Origin: Pseudomonas sp. IPO3778
GTDB lineage: Bacteria; Pseudomonadota; Gammaproteobacteria; Pseudomonadales; Pseudomonadaceae
Length of the DNA: 64,000 bases
Direction of reading: 5' to 3'
Assembly (NCBI RefSeq): GCF_013386825.1
Contig: NZ_JACARC010000005.1
Location: 62,001 to 126,000, forward strand
The notes below the pieces were generated by a model. It was not told where the DNA came from. It did not search any database and saw only the letters and a list, made by a program, of their open reading frames with translations. Positions 37,064-45,855 of the stretch are shown in pieces (within the stretch, counting starts at the first letter, position 1; each line of letters begins with the position of its first letter). The translations under genes and the position numbers were made by a program.

Positions 37064-37093
37064 TATGTAGTGATTTTTTTTGAGCACTACATA
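37064..37093. other. AT-rich hairpin
   Basis: TATGTAGTG and CACTACATA form a perfect 9-base stem with a 12-base loop containing T8. It is not followed by a T-run outside the stem, so it is not a standard terminator. Confidence 0.5.
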
Positions 37094-37179
37094 AATCCTT
37101 GCGGGGCAGGGCTGAAGCCGGAAACCGTGACTTGGGCGTCATTTTTTGTGCGGGTGGGTCGAAGGGTTTGGCGGTTTTT

Positions 37180-37430
37180 TGGTGGTGAGGGAGCTGCTGT
37201 TGTGAGTGGGCTTGTCTGTGATGAGTGGGCTTGTCTGTGGTGAGAGGGGCTTGTCTGTGGCGAGGGGGCTTGTCCCCCGTTGGGCTGCGCAGCGGCCCCA
37301 AGAAAAGCGGGAGCGCTGCGCACTCCAACGGGGGACAAGCCCCCTCGCCACAGACAAGCCCCCCCGCCACAGACAAGCCCCCCCCCGCCACAGACAAGCC
37401 TCCTCACCACAGGCAAGTCCTCTCACCAGA
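37180..37430. repeat. Expanded family B repeat: inverted pair with tandem arms
   Basis: The centre is a family B copy (37256-37299) facing an inverted, shortened one (37317-37352). On the left lie several units resembling TGTGAGTGGGCTTGTC, on the right four units resembling GCCACAGACAAGCCCC, at roughly 17-20 base steps. The whole is a large imperfect palindrome whose arms are tandem copies of the repeat's outer end. It lies beyond the 3' end of the sirtuin gene. Confidence 0.85.
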
Positions 37431-37441
37431 GGGTTGGCGTG

Positions 37442-38290
37442 TTAGCCCAGGCGTTCTACCAGAAGAGGCAACAAGCGCTCGCAGGACGCTTCAATCTTGA
37501 GCTGCAGCAACTCATCGCCCCGGGTCTTGCCCAGGTTGATGGCAATCACTGGCTTACCCTGCTCAACCATCGCCTTGCACAGGCGAAACGCCGAGTACGC
37601 CATCAGCGACGATCCCACCACCAACAATCCTTGCGCGTCATCCACGGCGGTCATTGCCCTGGCGGCGGTGCCCTGGGCGACGTTCTCGCCAAAAAACACC
37701 ACATCCGGCTTCAACCGTTGCCCGCCGCAATGGGGGCAGCGGGGCACCTGGAAACGTTCTTCAAAGGCCGGGTCGAGCAAGGTGTCACCGTCCGGTGCCT
37801 GAACCGCGTCGACACCCGCGAGGTAGGGATTCTCAGCTTCCATGTGGCGCTGGATCAGGTCGCGCTCGCTGGTCTGCTGGCAATCCAGGCACAGCACCCG
37901 GTGCAGGCTGCCGTGGAGCTCGATCACTCCGTGGCTGCCCGCCTGGTCGTGCAGGGTGTCGACGTTCTGTGTGATCAGCCCGGTAATGCGCTGGCGCTGC
38001 TGCAAGGTGGCCAGGGCGAGATGCGCCGGGTTCGGCTGCGCGACACGCACCCTCGGCCAGCCGAGCATCGCCCGGGCCCAGTAGCGGCGGCGCGCCTCCG
38101 GGGTCGCGAGGAACTCCTGGTACATCATCGGCGCCTTGCCCCGGCGCACGCCTTCGCTGTCGCGGTAATCGGGAATGCCCGAGGAGGTGCTGATACCCGC
38201 ACCGGTCAGCACCAGAAAGCGCCGTTCGGCCATGGCCCGGTGCAGGCTGTCGAGGTGGTCATCGACCTGATGTGGCTGGGTATCGAGCAT
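37442..38290 (-). CDS. SIR2 family NAD-dependent protein deacylase (class II type)
   Basis: 282 aa. The NAD motifs are TGAGISTSSGIPDYRD (residues about 29-44) and TQNVDTLHDQAG; the catalytic histidine is in IELHGSLHR. Zinc is held by CLDC and CPHC. The GAGISTSSGIPDYR form is that of SIRT4-like class II sirtuins, which remove acyl or ADP-ribosyl groups. It lies 14 bases after the CBS gene and probably shares its transcript. Confidence 0.93.
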   Translation of the reverse strand: MLDTQPHQVDDHLDSLHRAMAERRFLVLTGAGISTSSGIPDYRDSEGVRRGKAPMMYQEFLATPEARRRYWARAMLGWPRVRVAQPNPAHLALATLQQRQRITGLITQNVDTLHDQAGSHGVIELHGSLHRVLCLDCQQTSERDLIQRHMEAENPYLAGVDAVQAPDGDTLLDPAFEERFQVPRCPHCGGQRLKPDVVFFGENVAQGTAARAMTAVDDAQGLLVVGSSLMAYSAFRLCKAMVEQGKPVIAINLGKTRGDELLQLKIEASCERLLPLLVERLG

Positions 38291-38304
38291 GGGTTCCCCA
38301 ATGA

Positions 38305-38745
38305 TTATTCGCCGCGAATGTACTGCTCCAGCTGTTTGATCAGGTCGGCCTGTTCGGCAATCGCTTCCTTGACCAGGTCACCGATGGACAGCAGGCCCAG
38401 AAGCTCGCCGTTCTCTACCACCGGCAGGTGCCGCAGATGCCGGTCGGTCATGATATTCATGCAGGTCTCGACGGTTTGGTGAGTGTCGACGGTGATCACC
38501 GGTGAGTTCATGATCTCGTGGGCTTTGGTCGCCACCGAAGACAATCCATGGAGGATAACCTTACGGGCGTAATCTCGTTCACTGATGATGCCCACCACCT
38601 TCCCGTCCTGGAGCACGGGCAAGGCCCCGACGTTTTTCGACGCCATCACGATAAGTGCCTCGAACACCGTATGGTCGTGGGGGATGGTGTGGACTTGCTG
38701 GTTTTGCTGGTCTTTGGACTTTAACACTTGGGCAACGGTTTTCAT
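38305..38745 (-). CDS. CBS domain-containing protein
   Basis: 146 aa made of two CBS motifs: HDHTVFEALIVMASKNVGALPVL ... IISERDYARK, then MNSPVITVDTHQTVETCMNIMTD ... LPVVENGELLGLLSIGDLVK. Such stand-alone pairs bind adenine nucleotides and act as energy or redox sensors. ATG at 38745 has GGAG eight bases upstream. Confidence 0.92.
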   Translation of the reverse strand: MKTVAQVLKSKDQQNQQVHTIPHDHTVFEALIVMASKNVGALPVLQDGKVVGIISERDYARKVILHGLSSVATKAHEIMNSPVITVDTHQTVETCMNIMTDRHLRHLPVVENGELLGLLSIGDLVKEAIAEQADLIKQLEQYIRGE

Positions 38746-38879
38746 GGAGGCCACTCCGGTGTTGTTATTGTTGGGAGGTTAGCAGTCCCTACAGAATCCT
38801 AGACGGCTCACGGCAGGGCAAGGTCCAAAGCGGCGTATATCGGGTCGAAAAACGTCATTGTCGCGACTTTTAGTGCCTC

Positions 38880-40829
38880 TCACCCCTTGTTTGCCGGTTT
38901 TGCCGCCCGTTTCGGGCTGGCGGCGGTCTTGCGCTTGGCCGGTTTGCGTTTGTTTTTCCAGGGCGTGGCACCCCGTCCCGGAGGGCTCGCCGGGCCGCTG
39001 ATGGTCAGGCGCATGCCGGTGCAACGGGTCACCTGCTTGCTCATCCACGCCGCCTGTTTGGCAACGAACTCTTCCAGGCTCATCTCGCCGCTTTGCACCA
39101 TGTCCAGCGCTTGTTCCCAGATAGCCGTGGTGCCGGGATCGGCGATTGCCCGTGGCACCGCATCGATCAAGCTGAAAGCAGCAGGGGTGGCCGACAGCGC
39201 CTTGCCGTTTTTCACCAGGTAACCGCGATCCAGCAGGCCCTGGATAATCCCGGCGCGGGTGGCTTCGGTGCCGATCCCGGTGGTGTCCTTGAGTTTTTGC
39301 TTGAGCAGCGGGTCTTCCACCAGCTTGGCGACGTTCTTCATCGCCTTGATCAGGTCGCCTTCCGTGAAGGGTTTGGGCGGCTGGGTCCACAGGTCCTTGA
39401 GGTTGACCTTGGCCACGGCGTAATCCTGGCCTTGAACCAATGTCGGCAAGGATTGCGGCGCAGGCGCTTCACGGCCCTTGGCCGGCGCCAGGGCTTCCGG
39501 CAGCGCGCGTTTCCAGCCGGGTTCGACGATGACCTTGCCGACCGCCCGCAAGGCCTCGCCGGCGCAGTCGAAGTCGGCCTGGGTACGGTCGTACTCGTGG
39601 TTGGGCAGGAACTGCGCGAGGTAGCGCGCACGAATCAGGGTGTACACGGCGCGGTGCTTGCCGGTCAGTTGCCCCACTTCCTTGCCGGCGCCGGTAGGGA
39701 TGATGCCGTGGTGCGCGCTGACCTTGGCGTCGTTCCAGGCCCGGGAGCGGCGCTTCGGATCGATGTGCGGCATCAGTTCATTCACCGCCGGGTCGGCCCG
39801 GCCCAGCGCCGCGAGAATGTTCGGCGCATCGCTGTGCTGGCTGAGGGGCAGGTAGCCGCAGTCGCTGCGCGGGTAAGTGATGACCTTGTGGGTTTCGTAC
39901 AGTGACTGGGCAACATCCAGGGTTTCCTGGGCGCCGAGGCCGAGTTTTTTCGAGCAGATTTCCTGCAGCGTGCCGAGGTCGAAGGGCAGGGGCGCCACGT
40001 CGCGCATGCGTTCGGTACGCAGCTTGACCAGCCGCGCGCTGGCGGCGTTGCCCATGGCATCGGCTGCATCCCGGGCCAGTTGCGGGTTGAGGCAACGGCC
40101 CTGATCGTCACAGGCATCGTCGGTCGCGCGCCACTGCGCGGTAAAGGTGATGTGGTCGTGGAGCAACTCCACATCAATGGCCCAGTAGGCGACGGGCACG
40201 AAGTCGGCAATGCTGCGGTCCCGGTCCACCACCAGGCGCAGGGTCGGGGTTTGCACCCGGCCCACCGGCAACACGCCCTGATAACCGGATTGCCGGCCCA
40301 GCAGGGTAAACAGGCGGCTCATGTTCATCCCGATCAGCCAGTCGGCGCGGGAACGGCCGAGGGCCGAGTGGTAGAGGCTGAAGGTTTCTGCGCCGGGCTT
40401 CAGCGAGGCCAGGGCCTTGCGGATCGATGCGTCGTCGAGTGCCGAGAGCCACAGCCGCTGGATAGGGCCGCGGTAACGGCAATGCTCCACCAGCTCCCGG
40501 GCGATCATCTCGCCCTCACGGTCGGCATCGGTGGCGATCACCAGTTCCTGGGCTTCCCCCAGCAGGCGCTTGACGGCCTTGAACTGGCTGGCGGTCTTGG
40601 GCTTGACCAGCATCTTCCACTTCTCGGGGATGATCGGCAGGTCAGCCAGCACCCAGCGCTTGTACTTGGCGTCGTAGCTGTCGGGCGGTGCGGTTTCCAA
40701 CAGGTGGCCGATGCACCACGTCACGGTGACGCCTGAACCCAGCCAACAACCCTCGCCACGCCGGGTCGCGCCGAGCACGGCGGCGATATCCTTGGCCTGG
40801 GACGGTTTTTCACAGAGGAACAGCCGCAT
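38880..40829 (-). CDS. topB: DNA topoisomerase III
   Basis: 649 aa type IA topoisomerase. The Toprim domain starts MRLFLCEKPSQAKDIA and has ATDADREGEMIAREL; the active tyrosine is in KVITYPRSDCGYLP (about residue 330). The tail is basic, rich in Lys and Ala (KRKPAKRKTAASPKRAAK), a common DNA-binding extension. ATG at 40829 was chosen by family alignment; an open extension upstream is not coding. Confidence 0.95.
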   Translation of the reverse strand: MRLFLCEKPSQAKDIAAVLGATRRGEGCWLGSGVTVTWCIGHLLETAPPDSYDAKYKRWVLADLPIIPEKWKMLVKPKTASQFKAVKRLLGEAQELVIATDADREGEMIARELVEHCRYRGPIQRLWLSALDDASIRKALASLKPGAETFSLYHSALGRSRADWLIGMNMSRLFTLLGRQSGYQGVLPVGRVQTPTLRLVVDRDRSIADFVPVAYWAIDVELLHDHITFTAQWRATDDACDDQGRCLNPQLARDAADAMGNAASARLVKLRTERMRDVAPLPFDLGTLQEICSKKLGLGAQETLDVAQSLYETHKVITYPRSDCGYLPLSQHSDAPNILAALGRADPAVNELMPHIDPKRRSRAWNDAKVSAHHGIIPTGAGKEVGQLTGKHRAVYTLIRARYLAQFLPNHEYDRTQADFDCAGEALRAVGKVIVEPGWKRALPEALAPAKGREAPAPQSLPTLVQGQDYAVAKVNLKDLWTQPPKPFTEGDLIKAMKNVAKLVEDPLLKQKLKDTTGIGTEATRAGIIQGLLDRGYLVKNGKALSATPAAFSLIDAVPRAIADPGTTAIWEQALDMVQSGEMSLEEFVAKQAAWMSKQVTRCTGMRLTISGPASPPGRGATPWKNKRKPAKRKTAASPKRAAKPANKG

Positions 40830-40945
40830 GGTCACCACATTCGCTACGCAATTGAATGGGGAGCAGGATGGGCAATAAATGAGAATTGGGCAACTTTTAT
40901 CTGGATGGATATACAGCAATATGTGTGGCTGGCACTGAACCCCAT

Positions 40946-40973
40946 ATGGGAGCGAGCAAGCCCGCTCCCACAC
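40946..40973. repeat. Single REP element
   Basis: TGGGAGCGAGCAAGCCCGCTCCCA can fold on itself. It is a solitary REP of the same family as the REPINs, upstream of topB. Confidence 0.8.
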
Positions 40974-41016
40974 AAGCCCTGCCTACACTGACCTCCAGCG
41001 TGGGCAGGGTCGACGT

Positions 41017-42639
41017 TTAGTTCTTGTCGATATCCACGTTCTTGGTCTCTTTCAGGCAAATCAGCCCCACAATCAGGCTCACCCCGGTAATCACCACCGG
41101 GTACCACAGGCCGTAGAAGATATCCCCGGTGTACACCACCAGCGCAAACGACACCGTTGGCAGGAACCCGCCGAACCAGCCGTTACCGATGTGGTAAGGC
41201 AGCGACAGCGAGGTGTAGCGGATGCGCGTCGGGAACAGTTCCACCATCAGCGCCGCCAGCGGGCCGTAGCACATGGCGGCGATCAGGATCAGTGCGACGA
41301 TCAGTACCACCACCATGGTTTTGTTGACCTGCGCCACGTCAGCCGACTGCGGATAGCCCGCCAGGGTCACCGCGCCTTTCAGGGCGGCTTCGTCGTAACC
41401 ATCGATACGCACATCACCCACGCTCACCTGTACCGCACTGCCGGCCGGGGCCGCCGCACTTGCGTACGGCAGGCCCTGTTTCACCAGGAAGGTCTTGACC
41501 TTGTCGCACGGGCTGTCAAAACGCGCCTTGCCCACCGGGTCGAACTGGAAGGTGCAGGTGGCCGGGTCGGCCAGTACGGTGATTGGCGCCTGGCGGCTGG
41601 CGTTGTCCATCGCCGGGTTGGTGTAGTGCGCCAGGCCCTTGAAGATCGGGAAGTACAACGCGGTGGCCAGCAGCAGGCCGACCATCAACACCGGCTTGCG
41701 CCCCAGCTTGTCCGAGAGCCAGCCGAAGAAGATAAAGAACGGCGCGCCAATCACCACGCTGATGATCAGCAGCATGTTGGCCAATGCCGGGTCCATCTTC
41801 AAAAACTGCGTGAGGAAGAACAGCACATAAAACTGCGCGGCATAGAACGTCACCGCTTGCCCGGCATTGATGCTGAACAGCGCAATCAGCACGATCTTGA
41901 GGTTTTCCCATTTGCCGAAGGACTCGCGGATGGGCGACTTGCTGGCCTTGCCTTCCTCTTTCATTTTCAGGAACGCCGGCGACTCGTGCAGGCTCATGCG
42001 GATCCAGGTGGAAATCCCCAGCAGCACGATCGACAGCAGGAACGGCAGGCGCCAGCCCCACACTTCGAACTGGTCACCGGTGAAGTAACGGCAGGCCAGC
42101 ACCACCAGCAACGACAGCAGCAGGCCGAGGGTCGCGGTGGATTGAATCCAGCTGGTATGGAAGCCGCGTTTGCCCGCCGGGGCGTGCTCGGCCACGTAAG
42201 TGGCTGCGCCGCCATACTCGCCGCCCAGCGCCAGGCCCTGGAGCATGCGCAACGCCACGAGGATGATCGGTGCGGCGATGCCGATGCTTGAATAGGTCGG
42301 CAGCAGGCCGACGCAGAAGGTCGCCAGGCCCATCAGGATGATGGTGGCGAGGAAGGTGTACTTGCGCCCGATCATGTCACCCAGCCGACCGAACACCAGT
42401 GCACCGAACGGACGCACCACAAAGCCGGCGGCGAAGGCCATCAGGGCGAAGATAAACGCCGTGGTGTCGTTGACCCCGGCAAAGAACTGCTTGCTGATCA
42501 CCGCCGCGAGGGCGCCGTAGAGGAAGAAGTCATACCATTCGAACACCGTCCCGAGGGAGGAGGCGAAGATGACCTTCTGGGTGTCGTTGCTCGAGCGTGC
42601 GCCGAGCGCCGGGTCCAGGGGTTGAGCGTGTTCTGACAT
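41017..42639 (-). CDS. MFS transporter, metabolite:H+ symporter (MHS) family
   Basis: 540 aa with 12 membrane segments. N-terminal GTVFEWYDFFLYGALAAVI and LGRLGDMIGRKYTFL-like motifs mark the MHS (ShiA/ProP/YhjE) family. An insert of about 95 residues lies between segments 8 and 9 (residues about 345-440) and contains a Cys pair; this is seen in a subset of MHS proteins. The substrate may be an organic acid or betaine. It is followed, on the upstream side, by a REPIN and the GMC gene on the same strand. Confidence 0.88.
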   Translation of the reverse strand: MSEHAQPLDPALGARSSNDTQKVIFASSLGTVFEWYDFFLYGALAAVISKQFFAGVNDTTAFIFALMAFAAGFVVRPFGALVFGRLGDMIGRKYTFLATIILMGLATFCVGLLPTYSSIGIAAPIILVALRMLQGLALGGEYGGAATYVAEHAPAGKRGFHTSWIQSTATLGLLLSLLVVLACRYFTGDQFEVWGWRLPFLLSIVLLGISTWIRMSLHESPAFLKMKEEGKASKSPIRESFGKWENLKIVLIALFSINAGQAVTFYAAQFYVLFFLTQFLKMDPALANMLLIISVVIGAPFFIFFGWLSDKLGRKPVLMVGLLLATALYFPIFKGLAHYTNPAMDNASRQAPITVLADPATCTFQFDPVGKARFDSPCDKVKTFLVKQGLPYASAAAPAGSAVQVSVGDVRIDGYDEAALKGAVTLAGYPQSADVAQVNKTMVVVLIVALILIAAMCYGPLAALMVELFPTRIRYTSLSLPYHIGNGWFGGFLPTVSFALVVYTGDIFYGLWYPVVITGVSLIVGLICLKETKNVDIDKN

Positions 42640-42710
42640 TTGGGTAGCCCTCACAGTGATTATTTATTGTTGTTCCACTGTCGGCGCCAGGTTCAGCGCC
42701 GCTATTCCAC

Positions 42711-42810
42711 TGTAGGAGCGAGCGTGCTCGCGAAAACGTCAACGATGACGCGGCGGTATCAGGTAGTCCGCGGTGCCTGTGCGTTCTTCGCGAGCAAGCT
42801 CGCTCCTACA
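42711..42810. repeat. REPIN, GAGCTTGCTCGCGAA variant
   Basis: Inverted REPs with ends TGTAGGAGCGAG and CTCGCTCCTACA, between the GMC gene and the MHS transporter. It may set a difference in expression within this two-gene unit. Confidence 0.9.
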
Positions 42811-42812
42811 GG

Positions 42813-44456
42813 TCAAGCCGGTAGAGTCAGTTCTTTCTCCGGGGCAAGGCTCCTTGTGTTCGGCGAAAGGATAAGCTGCGCGGCTTTTTCCGCGATCATC
42901 AGCGTGGGGGAGCAGGTGTTGCCTGAAGTAATACGTGGCATGACCGACGCGTCAGCGATGCGCAGGCCGTGAACGCCGTGTACCCGCAGTTGGGCGTCGA
43001 CCACCGCGTCCTTGTCGCTGCCCATGCGGCAGGTGCCCACCGGATGGAAGATGGTGGTGCCGATGCGGGCGGCGGCTTCCTGCAGCTGTTCGTCGGTTTG
43101 CAGGTCTGCGCCGGGCAGGTATTCCACCGGGTTGAACTGTTTCAGGGCCGGGGCCGAGACGATGCGCCGGGTCAGGCGAATGGCGTCGGCAGCGACGCGC
43201 AGGTCTTCCGGGTGGCTGAGGTAATTGGGGCGGATCAGCGGCGCGTCTGCCGGGTTGGCCGAACGGATGTCGATGCGGCCGCGGCTTTGCGGGCGCAGGT
43301 CACACACCGAGGCGGTGAACGCCGGGAATGCATGCAGGGGCTCGCCGAAGCGCTCCAGGGACAGCGGCTGCACGTGGTATTCAAGGTTGGCCGAGGTCTG
43401 TTCGGGCCCGGAACGGGCGAACGCGCCCAGTTGGCTGGGGGCCATGGACAGCGGGCCGCTGCGGTCGTACAGATAACGCAGGCCCATGCCCATCTTGCCC
43501 CACACGGTGCCGGCGATCTGGTTCAGGGTGCGGGCGTTTTCCAGTTTGTAGATCAGGCGCAGTTGCAGGTGATCCTGCAGGTTGCCGCCGACGCCGGGCA
43601 ATTCGTGCAATACCTCGATGCCCAAGGGCTTGAGCACGCTGGAAGGGCCGATGCCGGAGCGTTGCAGAATGCCGGGGGAACCCACGGAACCGGCGCACAG
43701 GATGATTTCCTTGCGTGCCCGCCACGTGACGGCTTGGCCATGCTGGCGAGCAACCACCGACGTTGCGCGACCGTTCTCCAGCAACACGCGGTCAACTTCA
43801 ACCTCGGTCATCACCGTCAGGTTGGGTCGCTGACGGACCGGCTTGAGAAACGCCTTGGCCGCATTCCAGCGCACCCCGGATTTCTGATTGACCTGGAAAT
43901 AGCCGCAGCCTTCGTTATCGCCCTGGTTGAAGTCGCTGATGCTGTCGATACCGCTCTGCTGCGCCGCGTCGCGAAACGCATCGAGGATCGGCCAGTGCAG
44001 GCGCTGTTGCTCAACCCGCCATTCACCGCCGTCACTGTGAAAGGCCGAGGCGCCGGCAAAGTGGTTTTCGCTCTGCTTGAACAGGGGCAGCACGTCTTTC
44101 CAGGCCCAGCCGGGATTGTCTTCGGCCCAGCCGTCGTAATCCCGGGCCTGGCCGCGCATGTAGATCATGCCGTTGATTGACGAGCAACCGCCCAGCACCT
44201 TGCCTCGCGGGTAGCTCAGGGCACGGCCTTGCAGGCCTTCCTGGGCTTCGGTCTTGAAGCACCAGTCGGTGCGCGGGTTGCCGATGCAGAACAGGTAGCC
44301 GACGGGAATATGGATCCAGGGATAGTTATCGCGACCGCCGGCTTCAAGCAGCAGCACGCGATGGGCAGGGTTGGCGGACAGTCGATTGGCCAGCAAGCAG
44401 CCTGCGGGGCCGGCGCCTACTACCACGTAATCGTATTCAGCAGCTGCAATGGGCAT
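42813..44456 (-). CDS. GMC family FAD-dependent oxidoreductase
   Basis: 547 aa. The FAD motif GAGPAGCLLANRLS is near residue 13; GMC signatures GKVLGGCSSINGMIYMRG and LCAGSVGSPGILQRSGIGP follow, and the C-terminal part has HPVGTCRMG with the active histidine and GNTCSPTLMIAEKAAQ. It is an alcohol dehydrogenase of the choline/PEG-dehydrogenase type, second of this family in the window. The MHS transporter downstream and the divergent LysR regulator suggest a small catabolic unit for an alcohol of unknown identity. Confidence 0.92.
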   Translation of the reverse strand: MPIAAAEYDYVVVGAGPAGCLLANRLSANPAHRVLLLEAGGRDNYPWIHIPVGYLFCIGNPRTDWCFKTEAQEGLQGRALSYPRGKVLGGCSSINGMIYMRGQARDYDGWAEDNPGWAWKDVLPLFKQSENHFAGASAFHSDGGEWRVEQQRLHWPILDAFRDAAQQSGIDSISDFNQGDNEGCGYFQVNQKSGVRWNAAKAFLKPVRQRPNLTVMTEVEVDRVLLENGRATSVVARQHGQAVTWRARKEIILCAGSVGSPGILQRSGIGPSSVLKPLGIEVLHELPGVGGNLQDHLQLRLIYKLENARTLNQIAGTVWGKMGMGLRYLYDRSGPLSMAPSQLGAFARSGPEQTSANLEYHVQPLSLERFGEPLHAFPAFTASVCDLRPQSRGRIDIRSANPADAPLIRPNYLSHPEDLRVAADAIRLTRRIVSAPALKQFNPVEYLPGADLQTDEQLQEAAARIGTTIFHPVGTCRMGSDKDAVVDAQLRVHGVHGLRIADASVMPRITSGNTCSPTLMIAEKAAQLILSPNTRSLAPEKELTLPA

Positions 44457-44586
44457 CTGAGGCCTCGCTTGTTTTTCTTATTGGTTCCATCCTAGTTGTT
44501 AGTTTTCGTCTTAAAAATGTTAGTTTTTACCCAGCTGCTGTGCGTTTTTAGACAGCGATGCTTTTACGGTGGAAAGCGGAGGCGGC

Positions 44587-45477
44587 ATGTTCGACTGGAA
44601 TGACCTGCGGTTCTTTCTTGAGTTACAGCGTAGCGGACGCTTGCTCACGGCGGCGCAACGCCTGAAAACCACCCACGCCACCGTGGCCCGGCACATCGAG
44701 GCCATCGAGAAAAGCCTCGGCACCGCGCTGTTCGTGCAGCACGCCCAGGGTTACGAACTCACGCCGTCCGGCGAAGCCCTGCTCAAACACGCCGAAGCCA
44801 TGGAGAACGTGGCACTGCTGGCGGAAGAAGAACTGACCCATTCCGCCGCGCCCCTGGGCAAGATCCGGCTGGGTGTGGCGGAGGGCCTGGGTGTGATGTT
44901 CCTCGCCAGTCGCATGGGCGGCTTGTTCGAACGCTACCCGGGCCTGGAAGTGGAACTGCTGGCGGTGCCACGGTTTGTCAGCATCCTCAACCGCGAAGCG
45001 GAAATCAGCATCCACCTGGAACGCCCCAGCGTCGACCAACTGGTGACCCGCAAACTCACCGACTACCGCCTGGCGCTCTACGCCAGCCGCAGCTACCTGG
45101 ACCGCACGCCGCCGATTGAAAAACGCGAGGACTTGGCGGTCCACGCCTGGATCGATTACGTCGACGACTTGCTGTTCAGCCAGGAACTGAAATTCCTCAG
45201 CAGCTTTTGCCGCAACCCCAAGGTGGTGTTCCACAGCACCAGCGTGATCGCGCAGCACCAGGCGGCGCGCTCGGGATTGGGGATTGCCGTGTTGCCGTGC
45301 TTCATGGCCGCCAGCGACCCGGACCTGGTGCCGCTGCTGCCGGGGGAGAGCATCCAGCGCAGCTACTGGATCAGCTCCCGGCGCGAGCTGCACAAGTCGG
45401 TGCGGTTGCGGGTGTTGTGGGATTACGTGGTGGAGCTGTGCGCGCGGGAGCAAGGGGTTTTGTTGGGTGAGGCTTAA
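44587..45477 (+). CDS. LysR family regulator
   Basis: 296 aa. The helix-turn-helix (LLTAAQRLKTTHATVARHIEAIE) is at residues about 19-41 and the effector domain starts KIRLGVAEGLGVMFL. GGAGG precedes ATG 44587. It is divergent from the GMC gene with a 130-base promoter gap, so that gene is the likely target. Confidence 0.9.
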   Translation: MFDWNDLRFFLELQRSGRLLTAAQRLKTTHATVARHIEAIEKSLGTALFVQHAQGYELTPSGEALLKHAEAMENVALLAEEELTHSAAPLGKIRLGVAEGLGVMFLASRMGGLFERYPGLEVELLAVPRFVSILNREAEISIHLERPSVDQLVTRKLTDYRLALYASRSYLDRTPPIEKREDLAVHAWIDYVDDLLFSQELKFLSSFCRNPKVVFHSTSVIAQHQAARSGLGIAVLPCFMAASDPDLVPLLPGESIQRSYWISSRRELHKSVRLRVLWDYVVELCAREQGVLLGEA

Positions 45478-45811
45478 CTGAATAAACGCAGCTCAAAATG
45501 TGGGAACGGGCTTGCTCGCGAAAGCGGTGTGTCAGTCAATGCATGTATAGCTGATCCACCGCCTTCGCGAGCAAGCCCGCTCCCACATTGGTTTTTGCGG
45601 TGTGGCTCAGATCAGCGCCCGCTCGCGGGGTCGGGTGGCCCGTCGGTGGAAAAGGTGAGACTCGACCTCGCCGAGCATCACGAGCGGGCCTGATAACCCG
45701 CTGAATAAACGCAGCTCAAAATGTGGGAGCGGGCTTGCTCGCGAAGGCGGTGTGTCAGTCAATGCATGTATAGCTGATCCACCGCTTTCGCGAGCAAGCC
45801 CGCTCCCACAT
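45478..45811. repeat. Direct duplication of a REPIN with flanks
   Basis: Two units, 45478-45588 and 45701-45811, are almost identical over 111 bases, including unique flank (CTGAATAAACGCAGCTC) and loop (GTGTGTCAGTCAATGCATG). Only a few bases differ. Each holds a REPIN with core GAGCGGGCTTGCTCGCGAA. Between them, GCCCGCTCG (45617) and CGAGCGGGC (45681) can pair. No gene lies in this gap. Confidence 0.92.
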
Positions 45812-45855
45812 AAGCCCGCTCGAACATGTGATCTGTGTGGTTGCGGTGAACGTCG

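Noticed and set aside
37180..37430. Possible CRISPR array or attachment site
   Set aside because: Units of about 17-20 bases are contiguous and match the ends of the family B repeat; there is no integrase.
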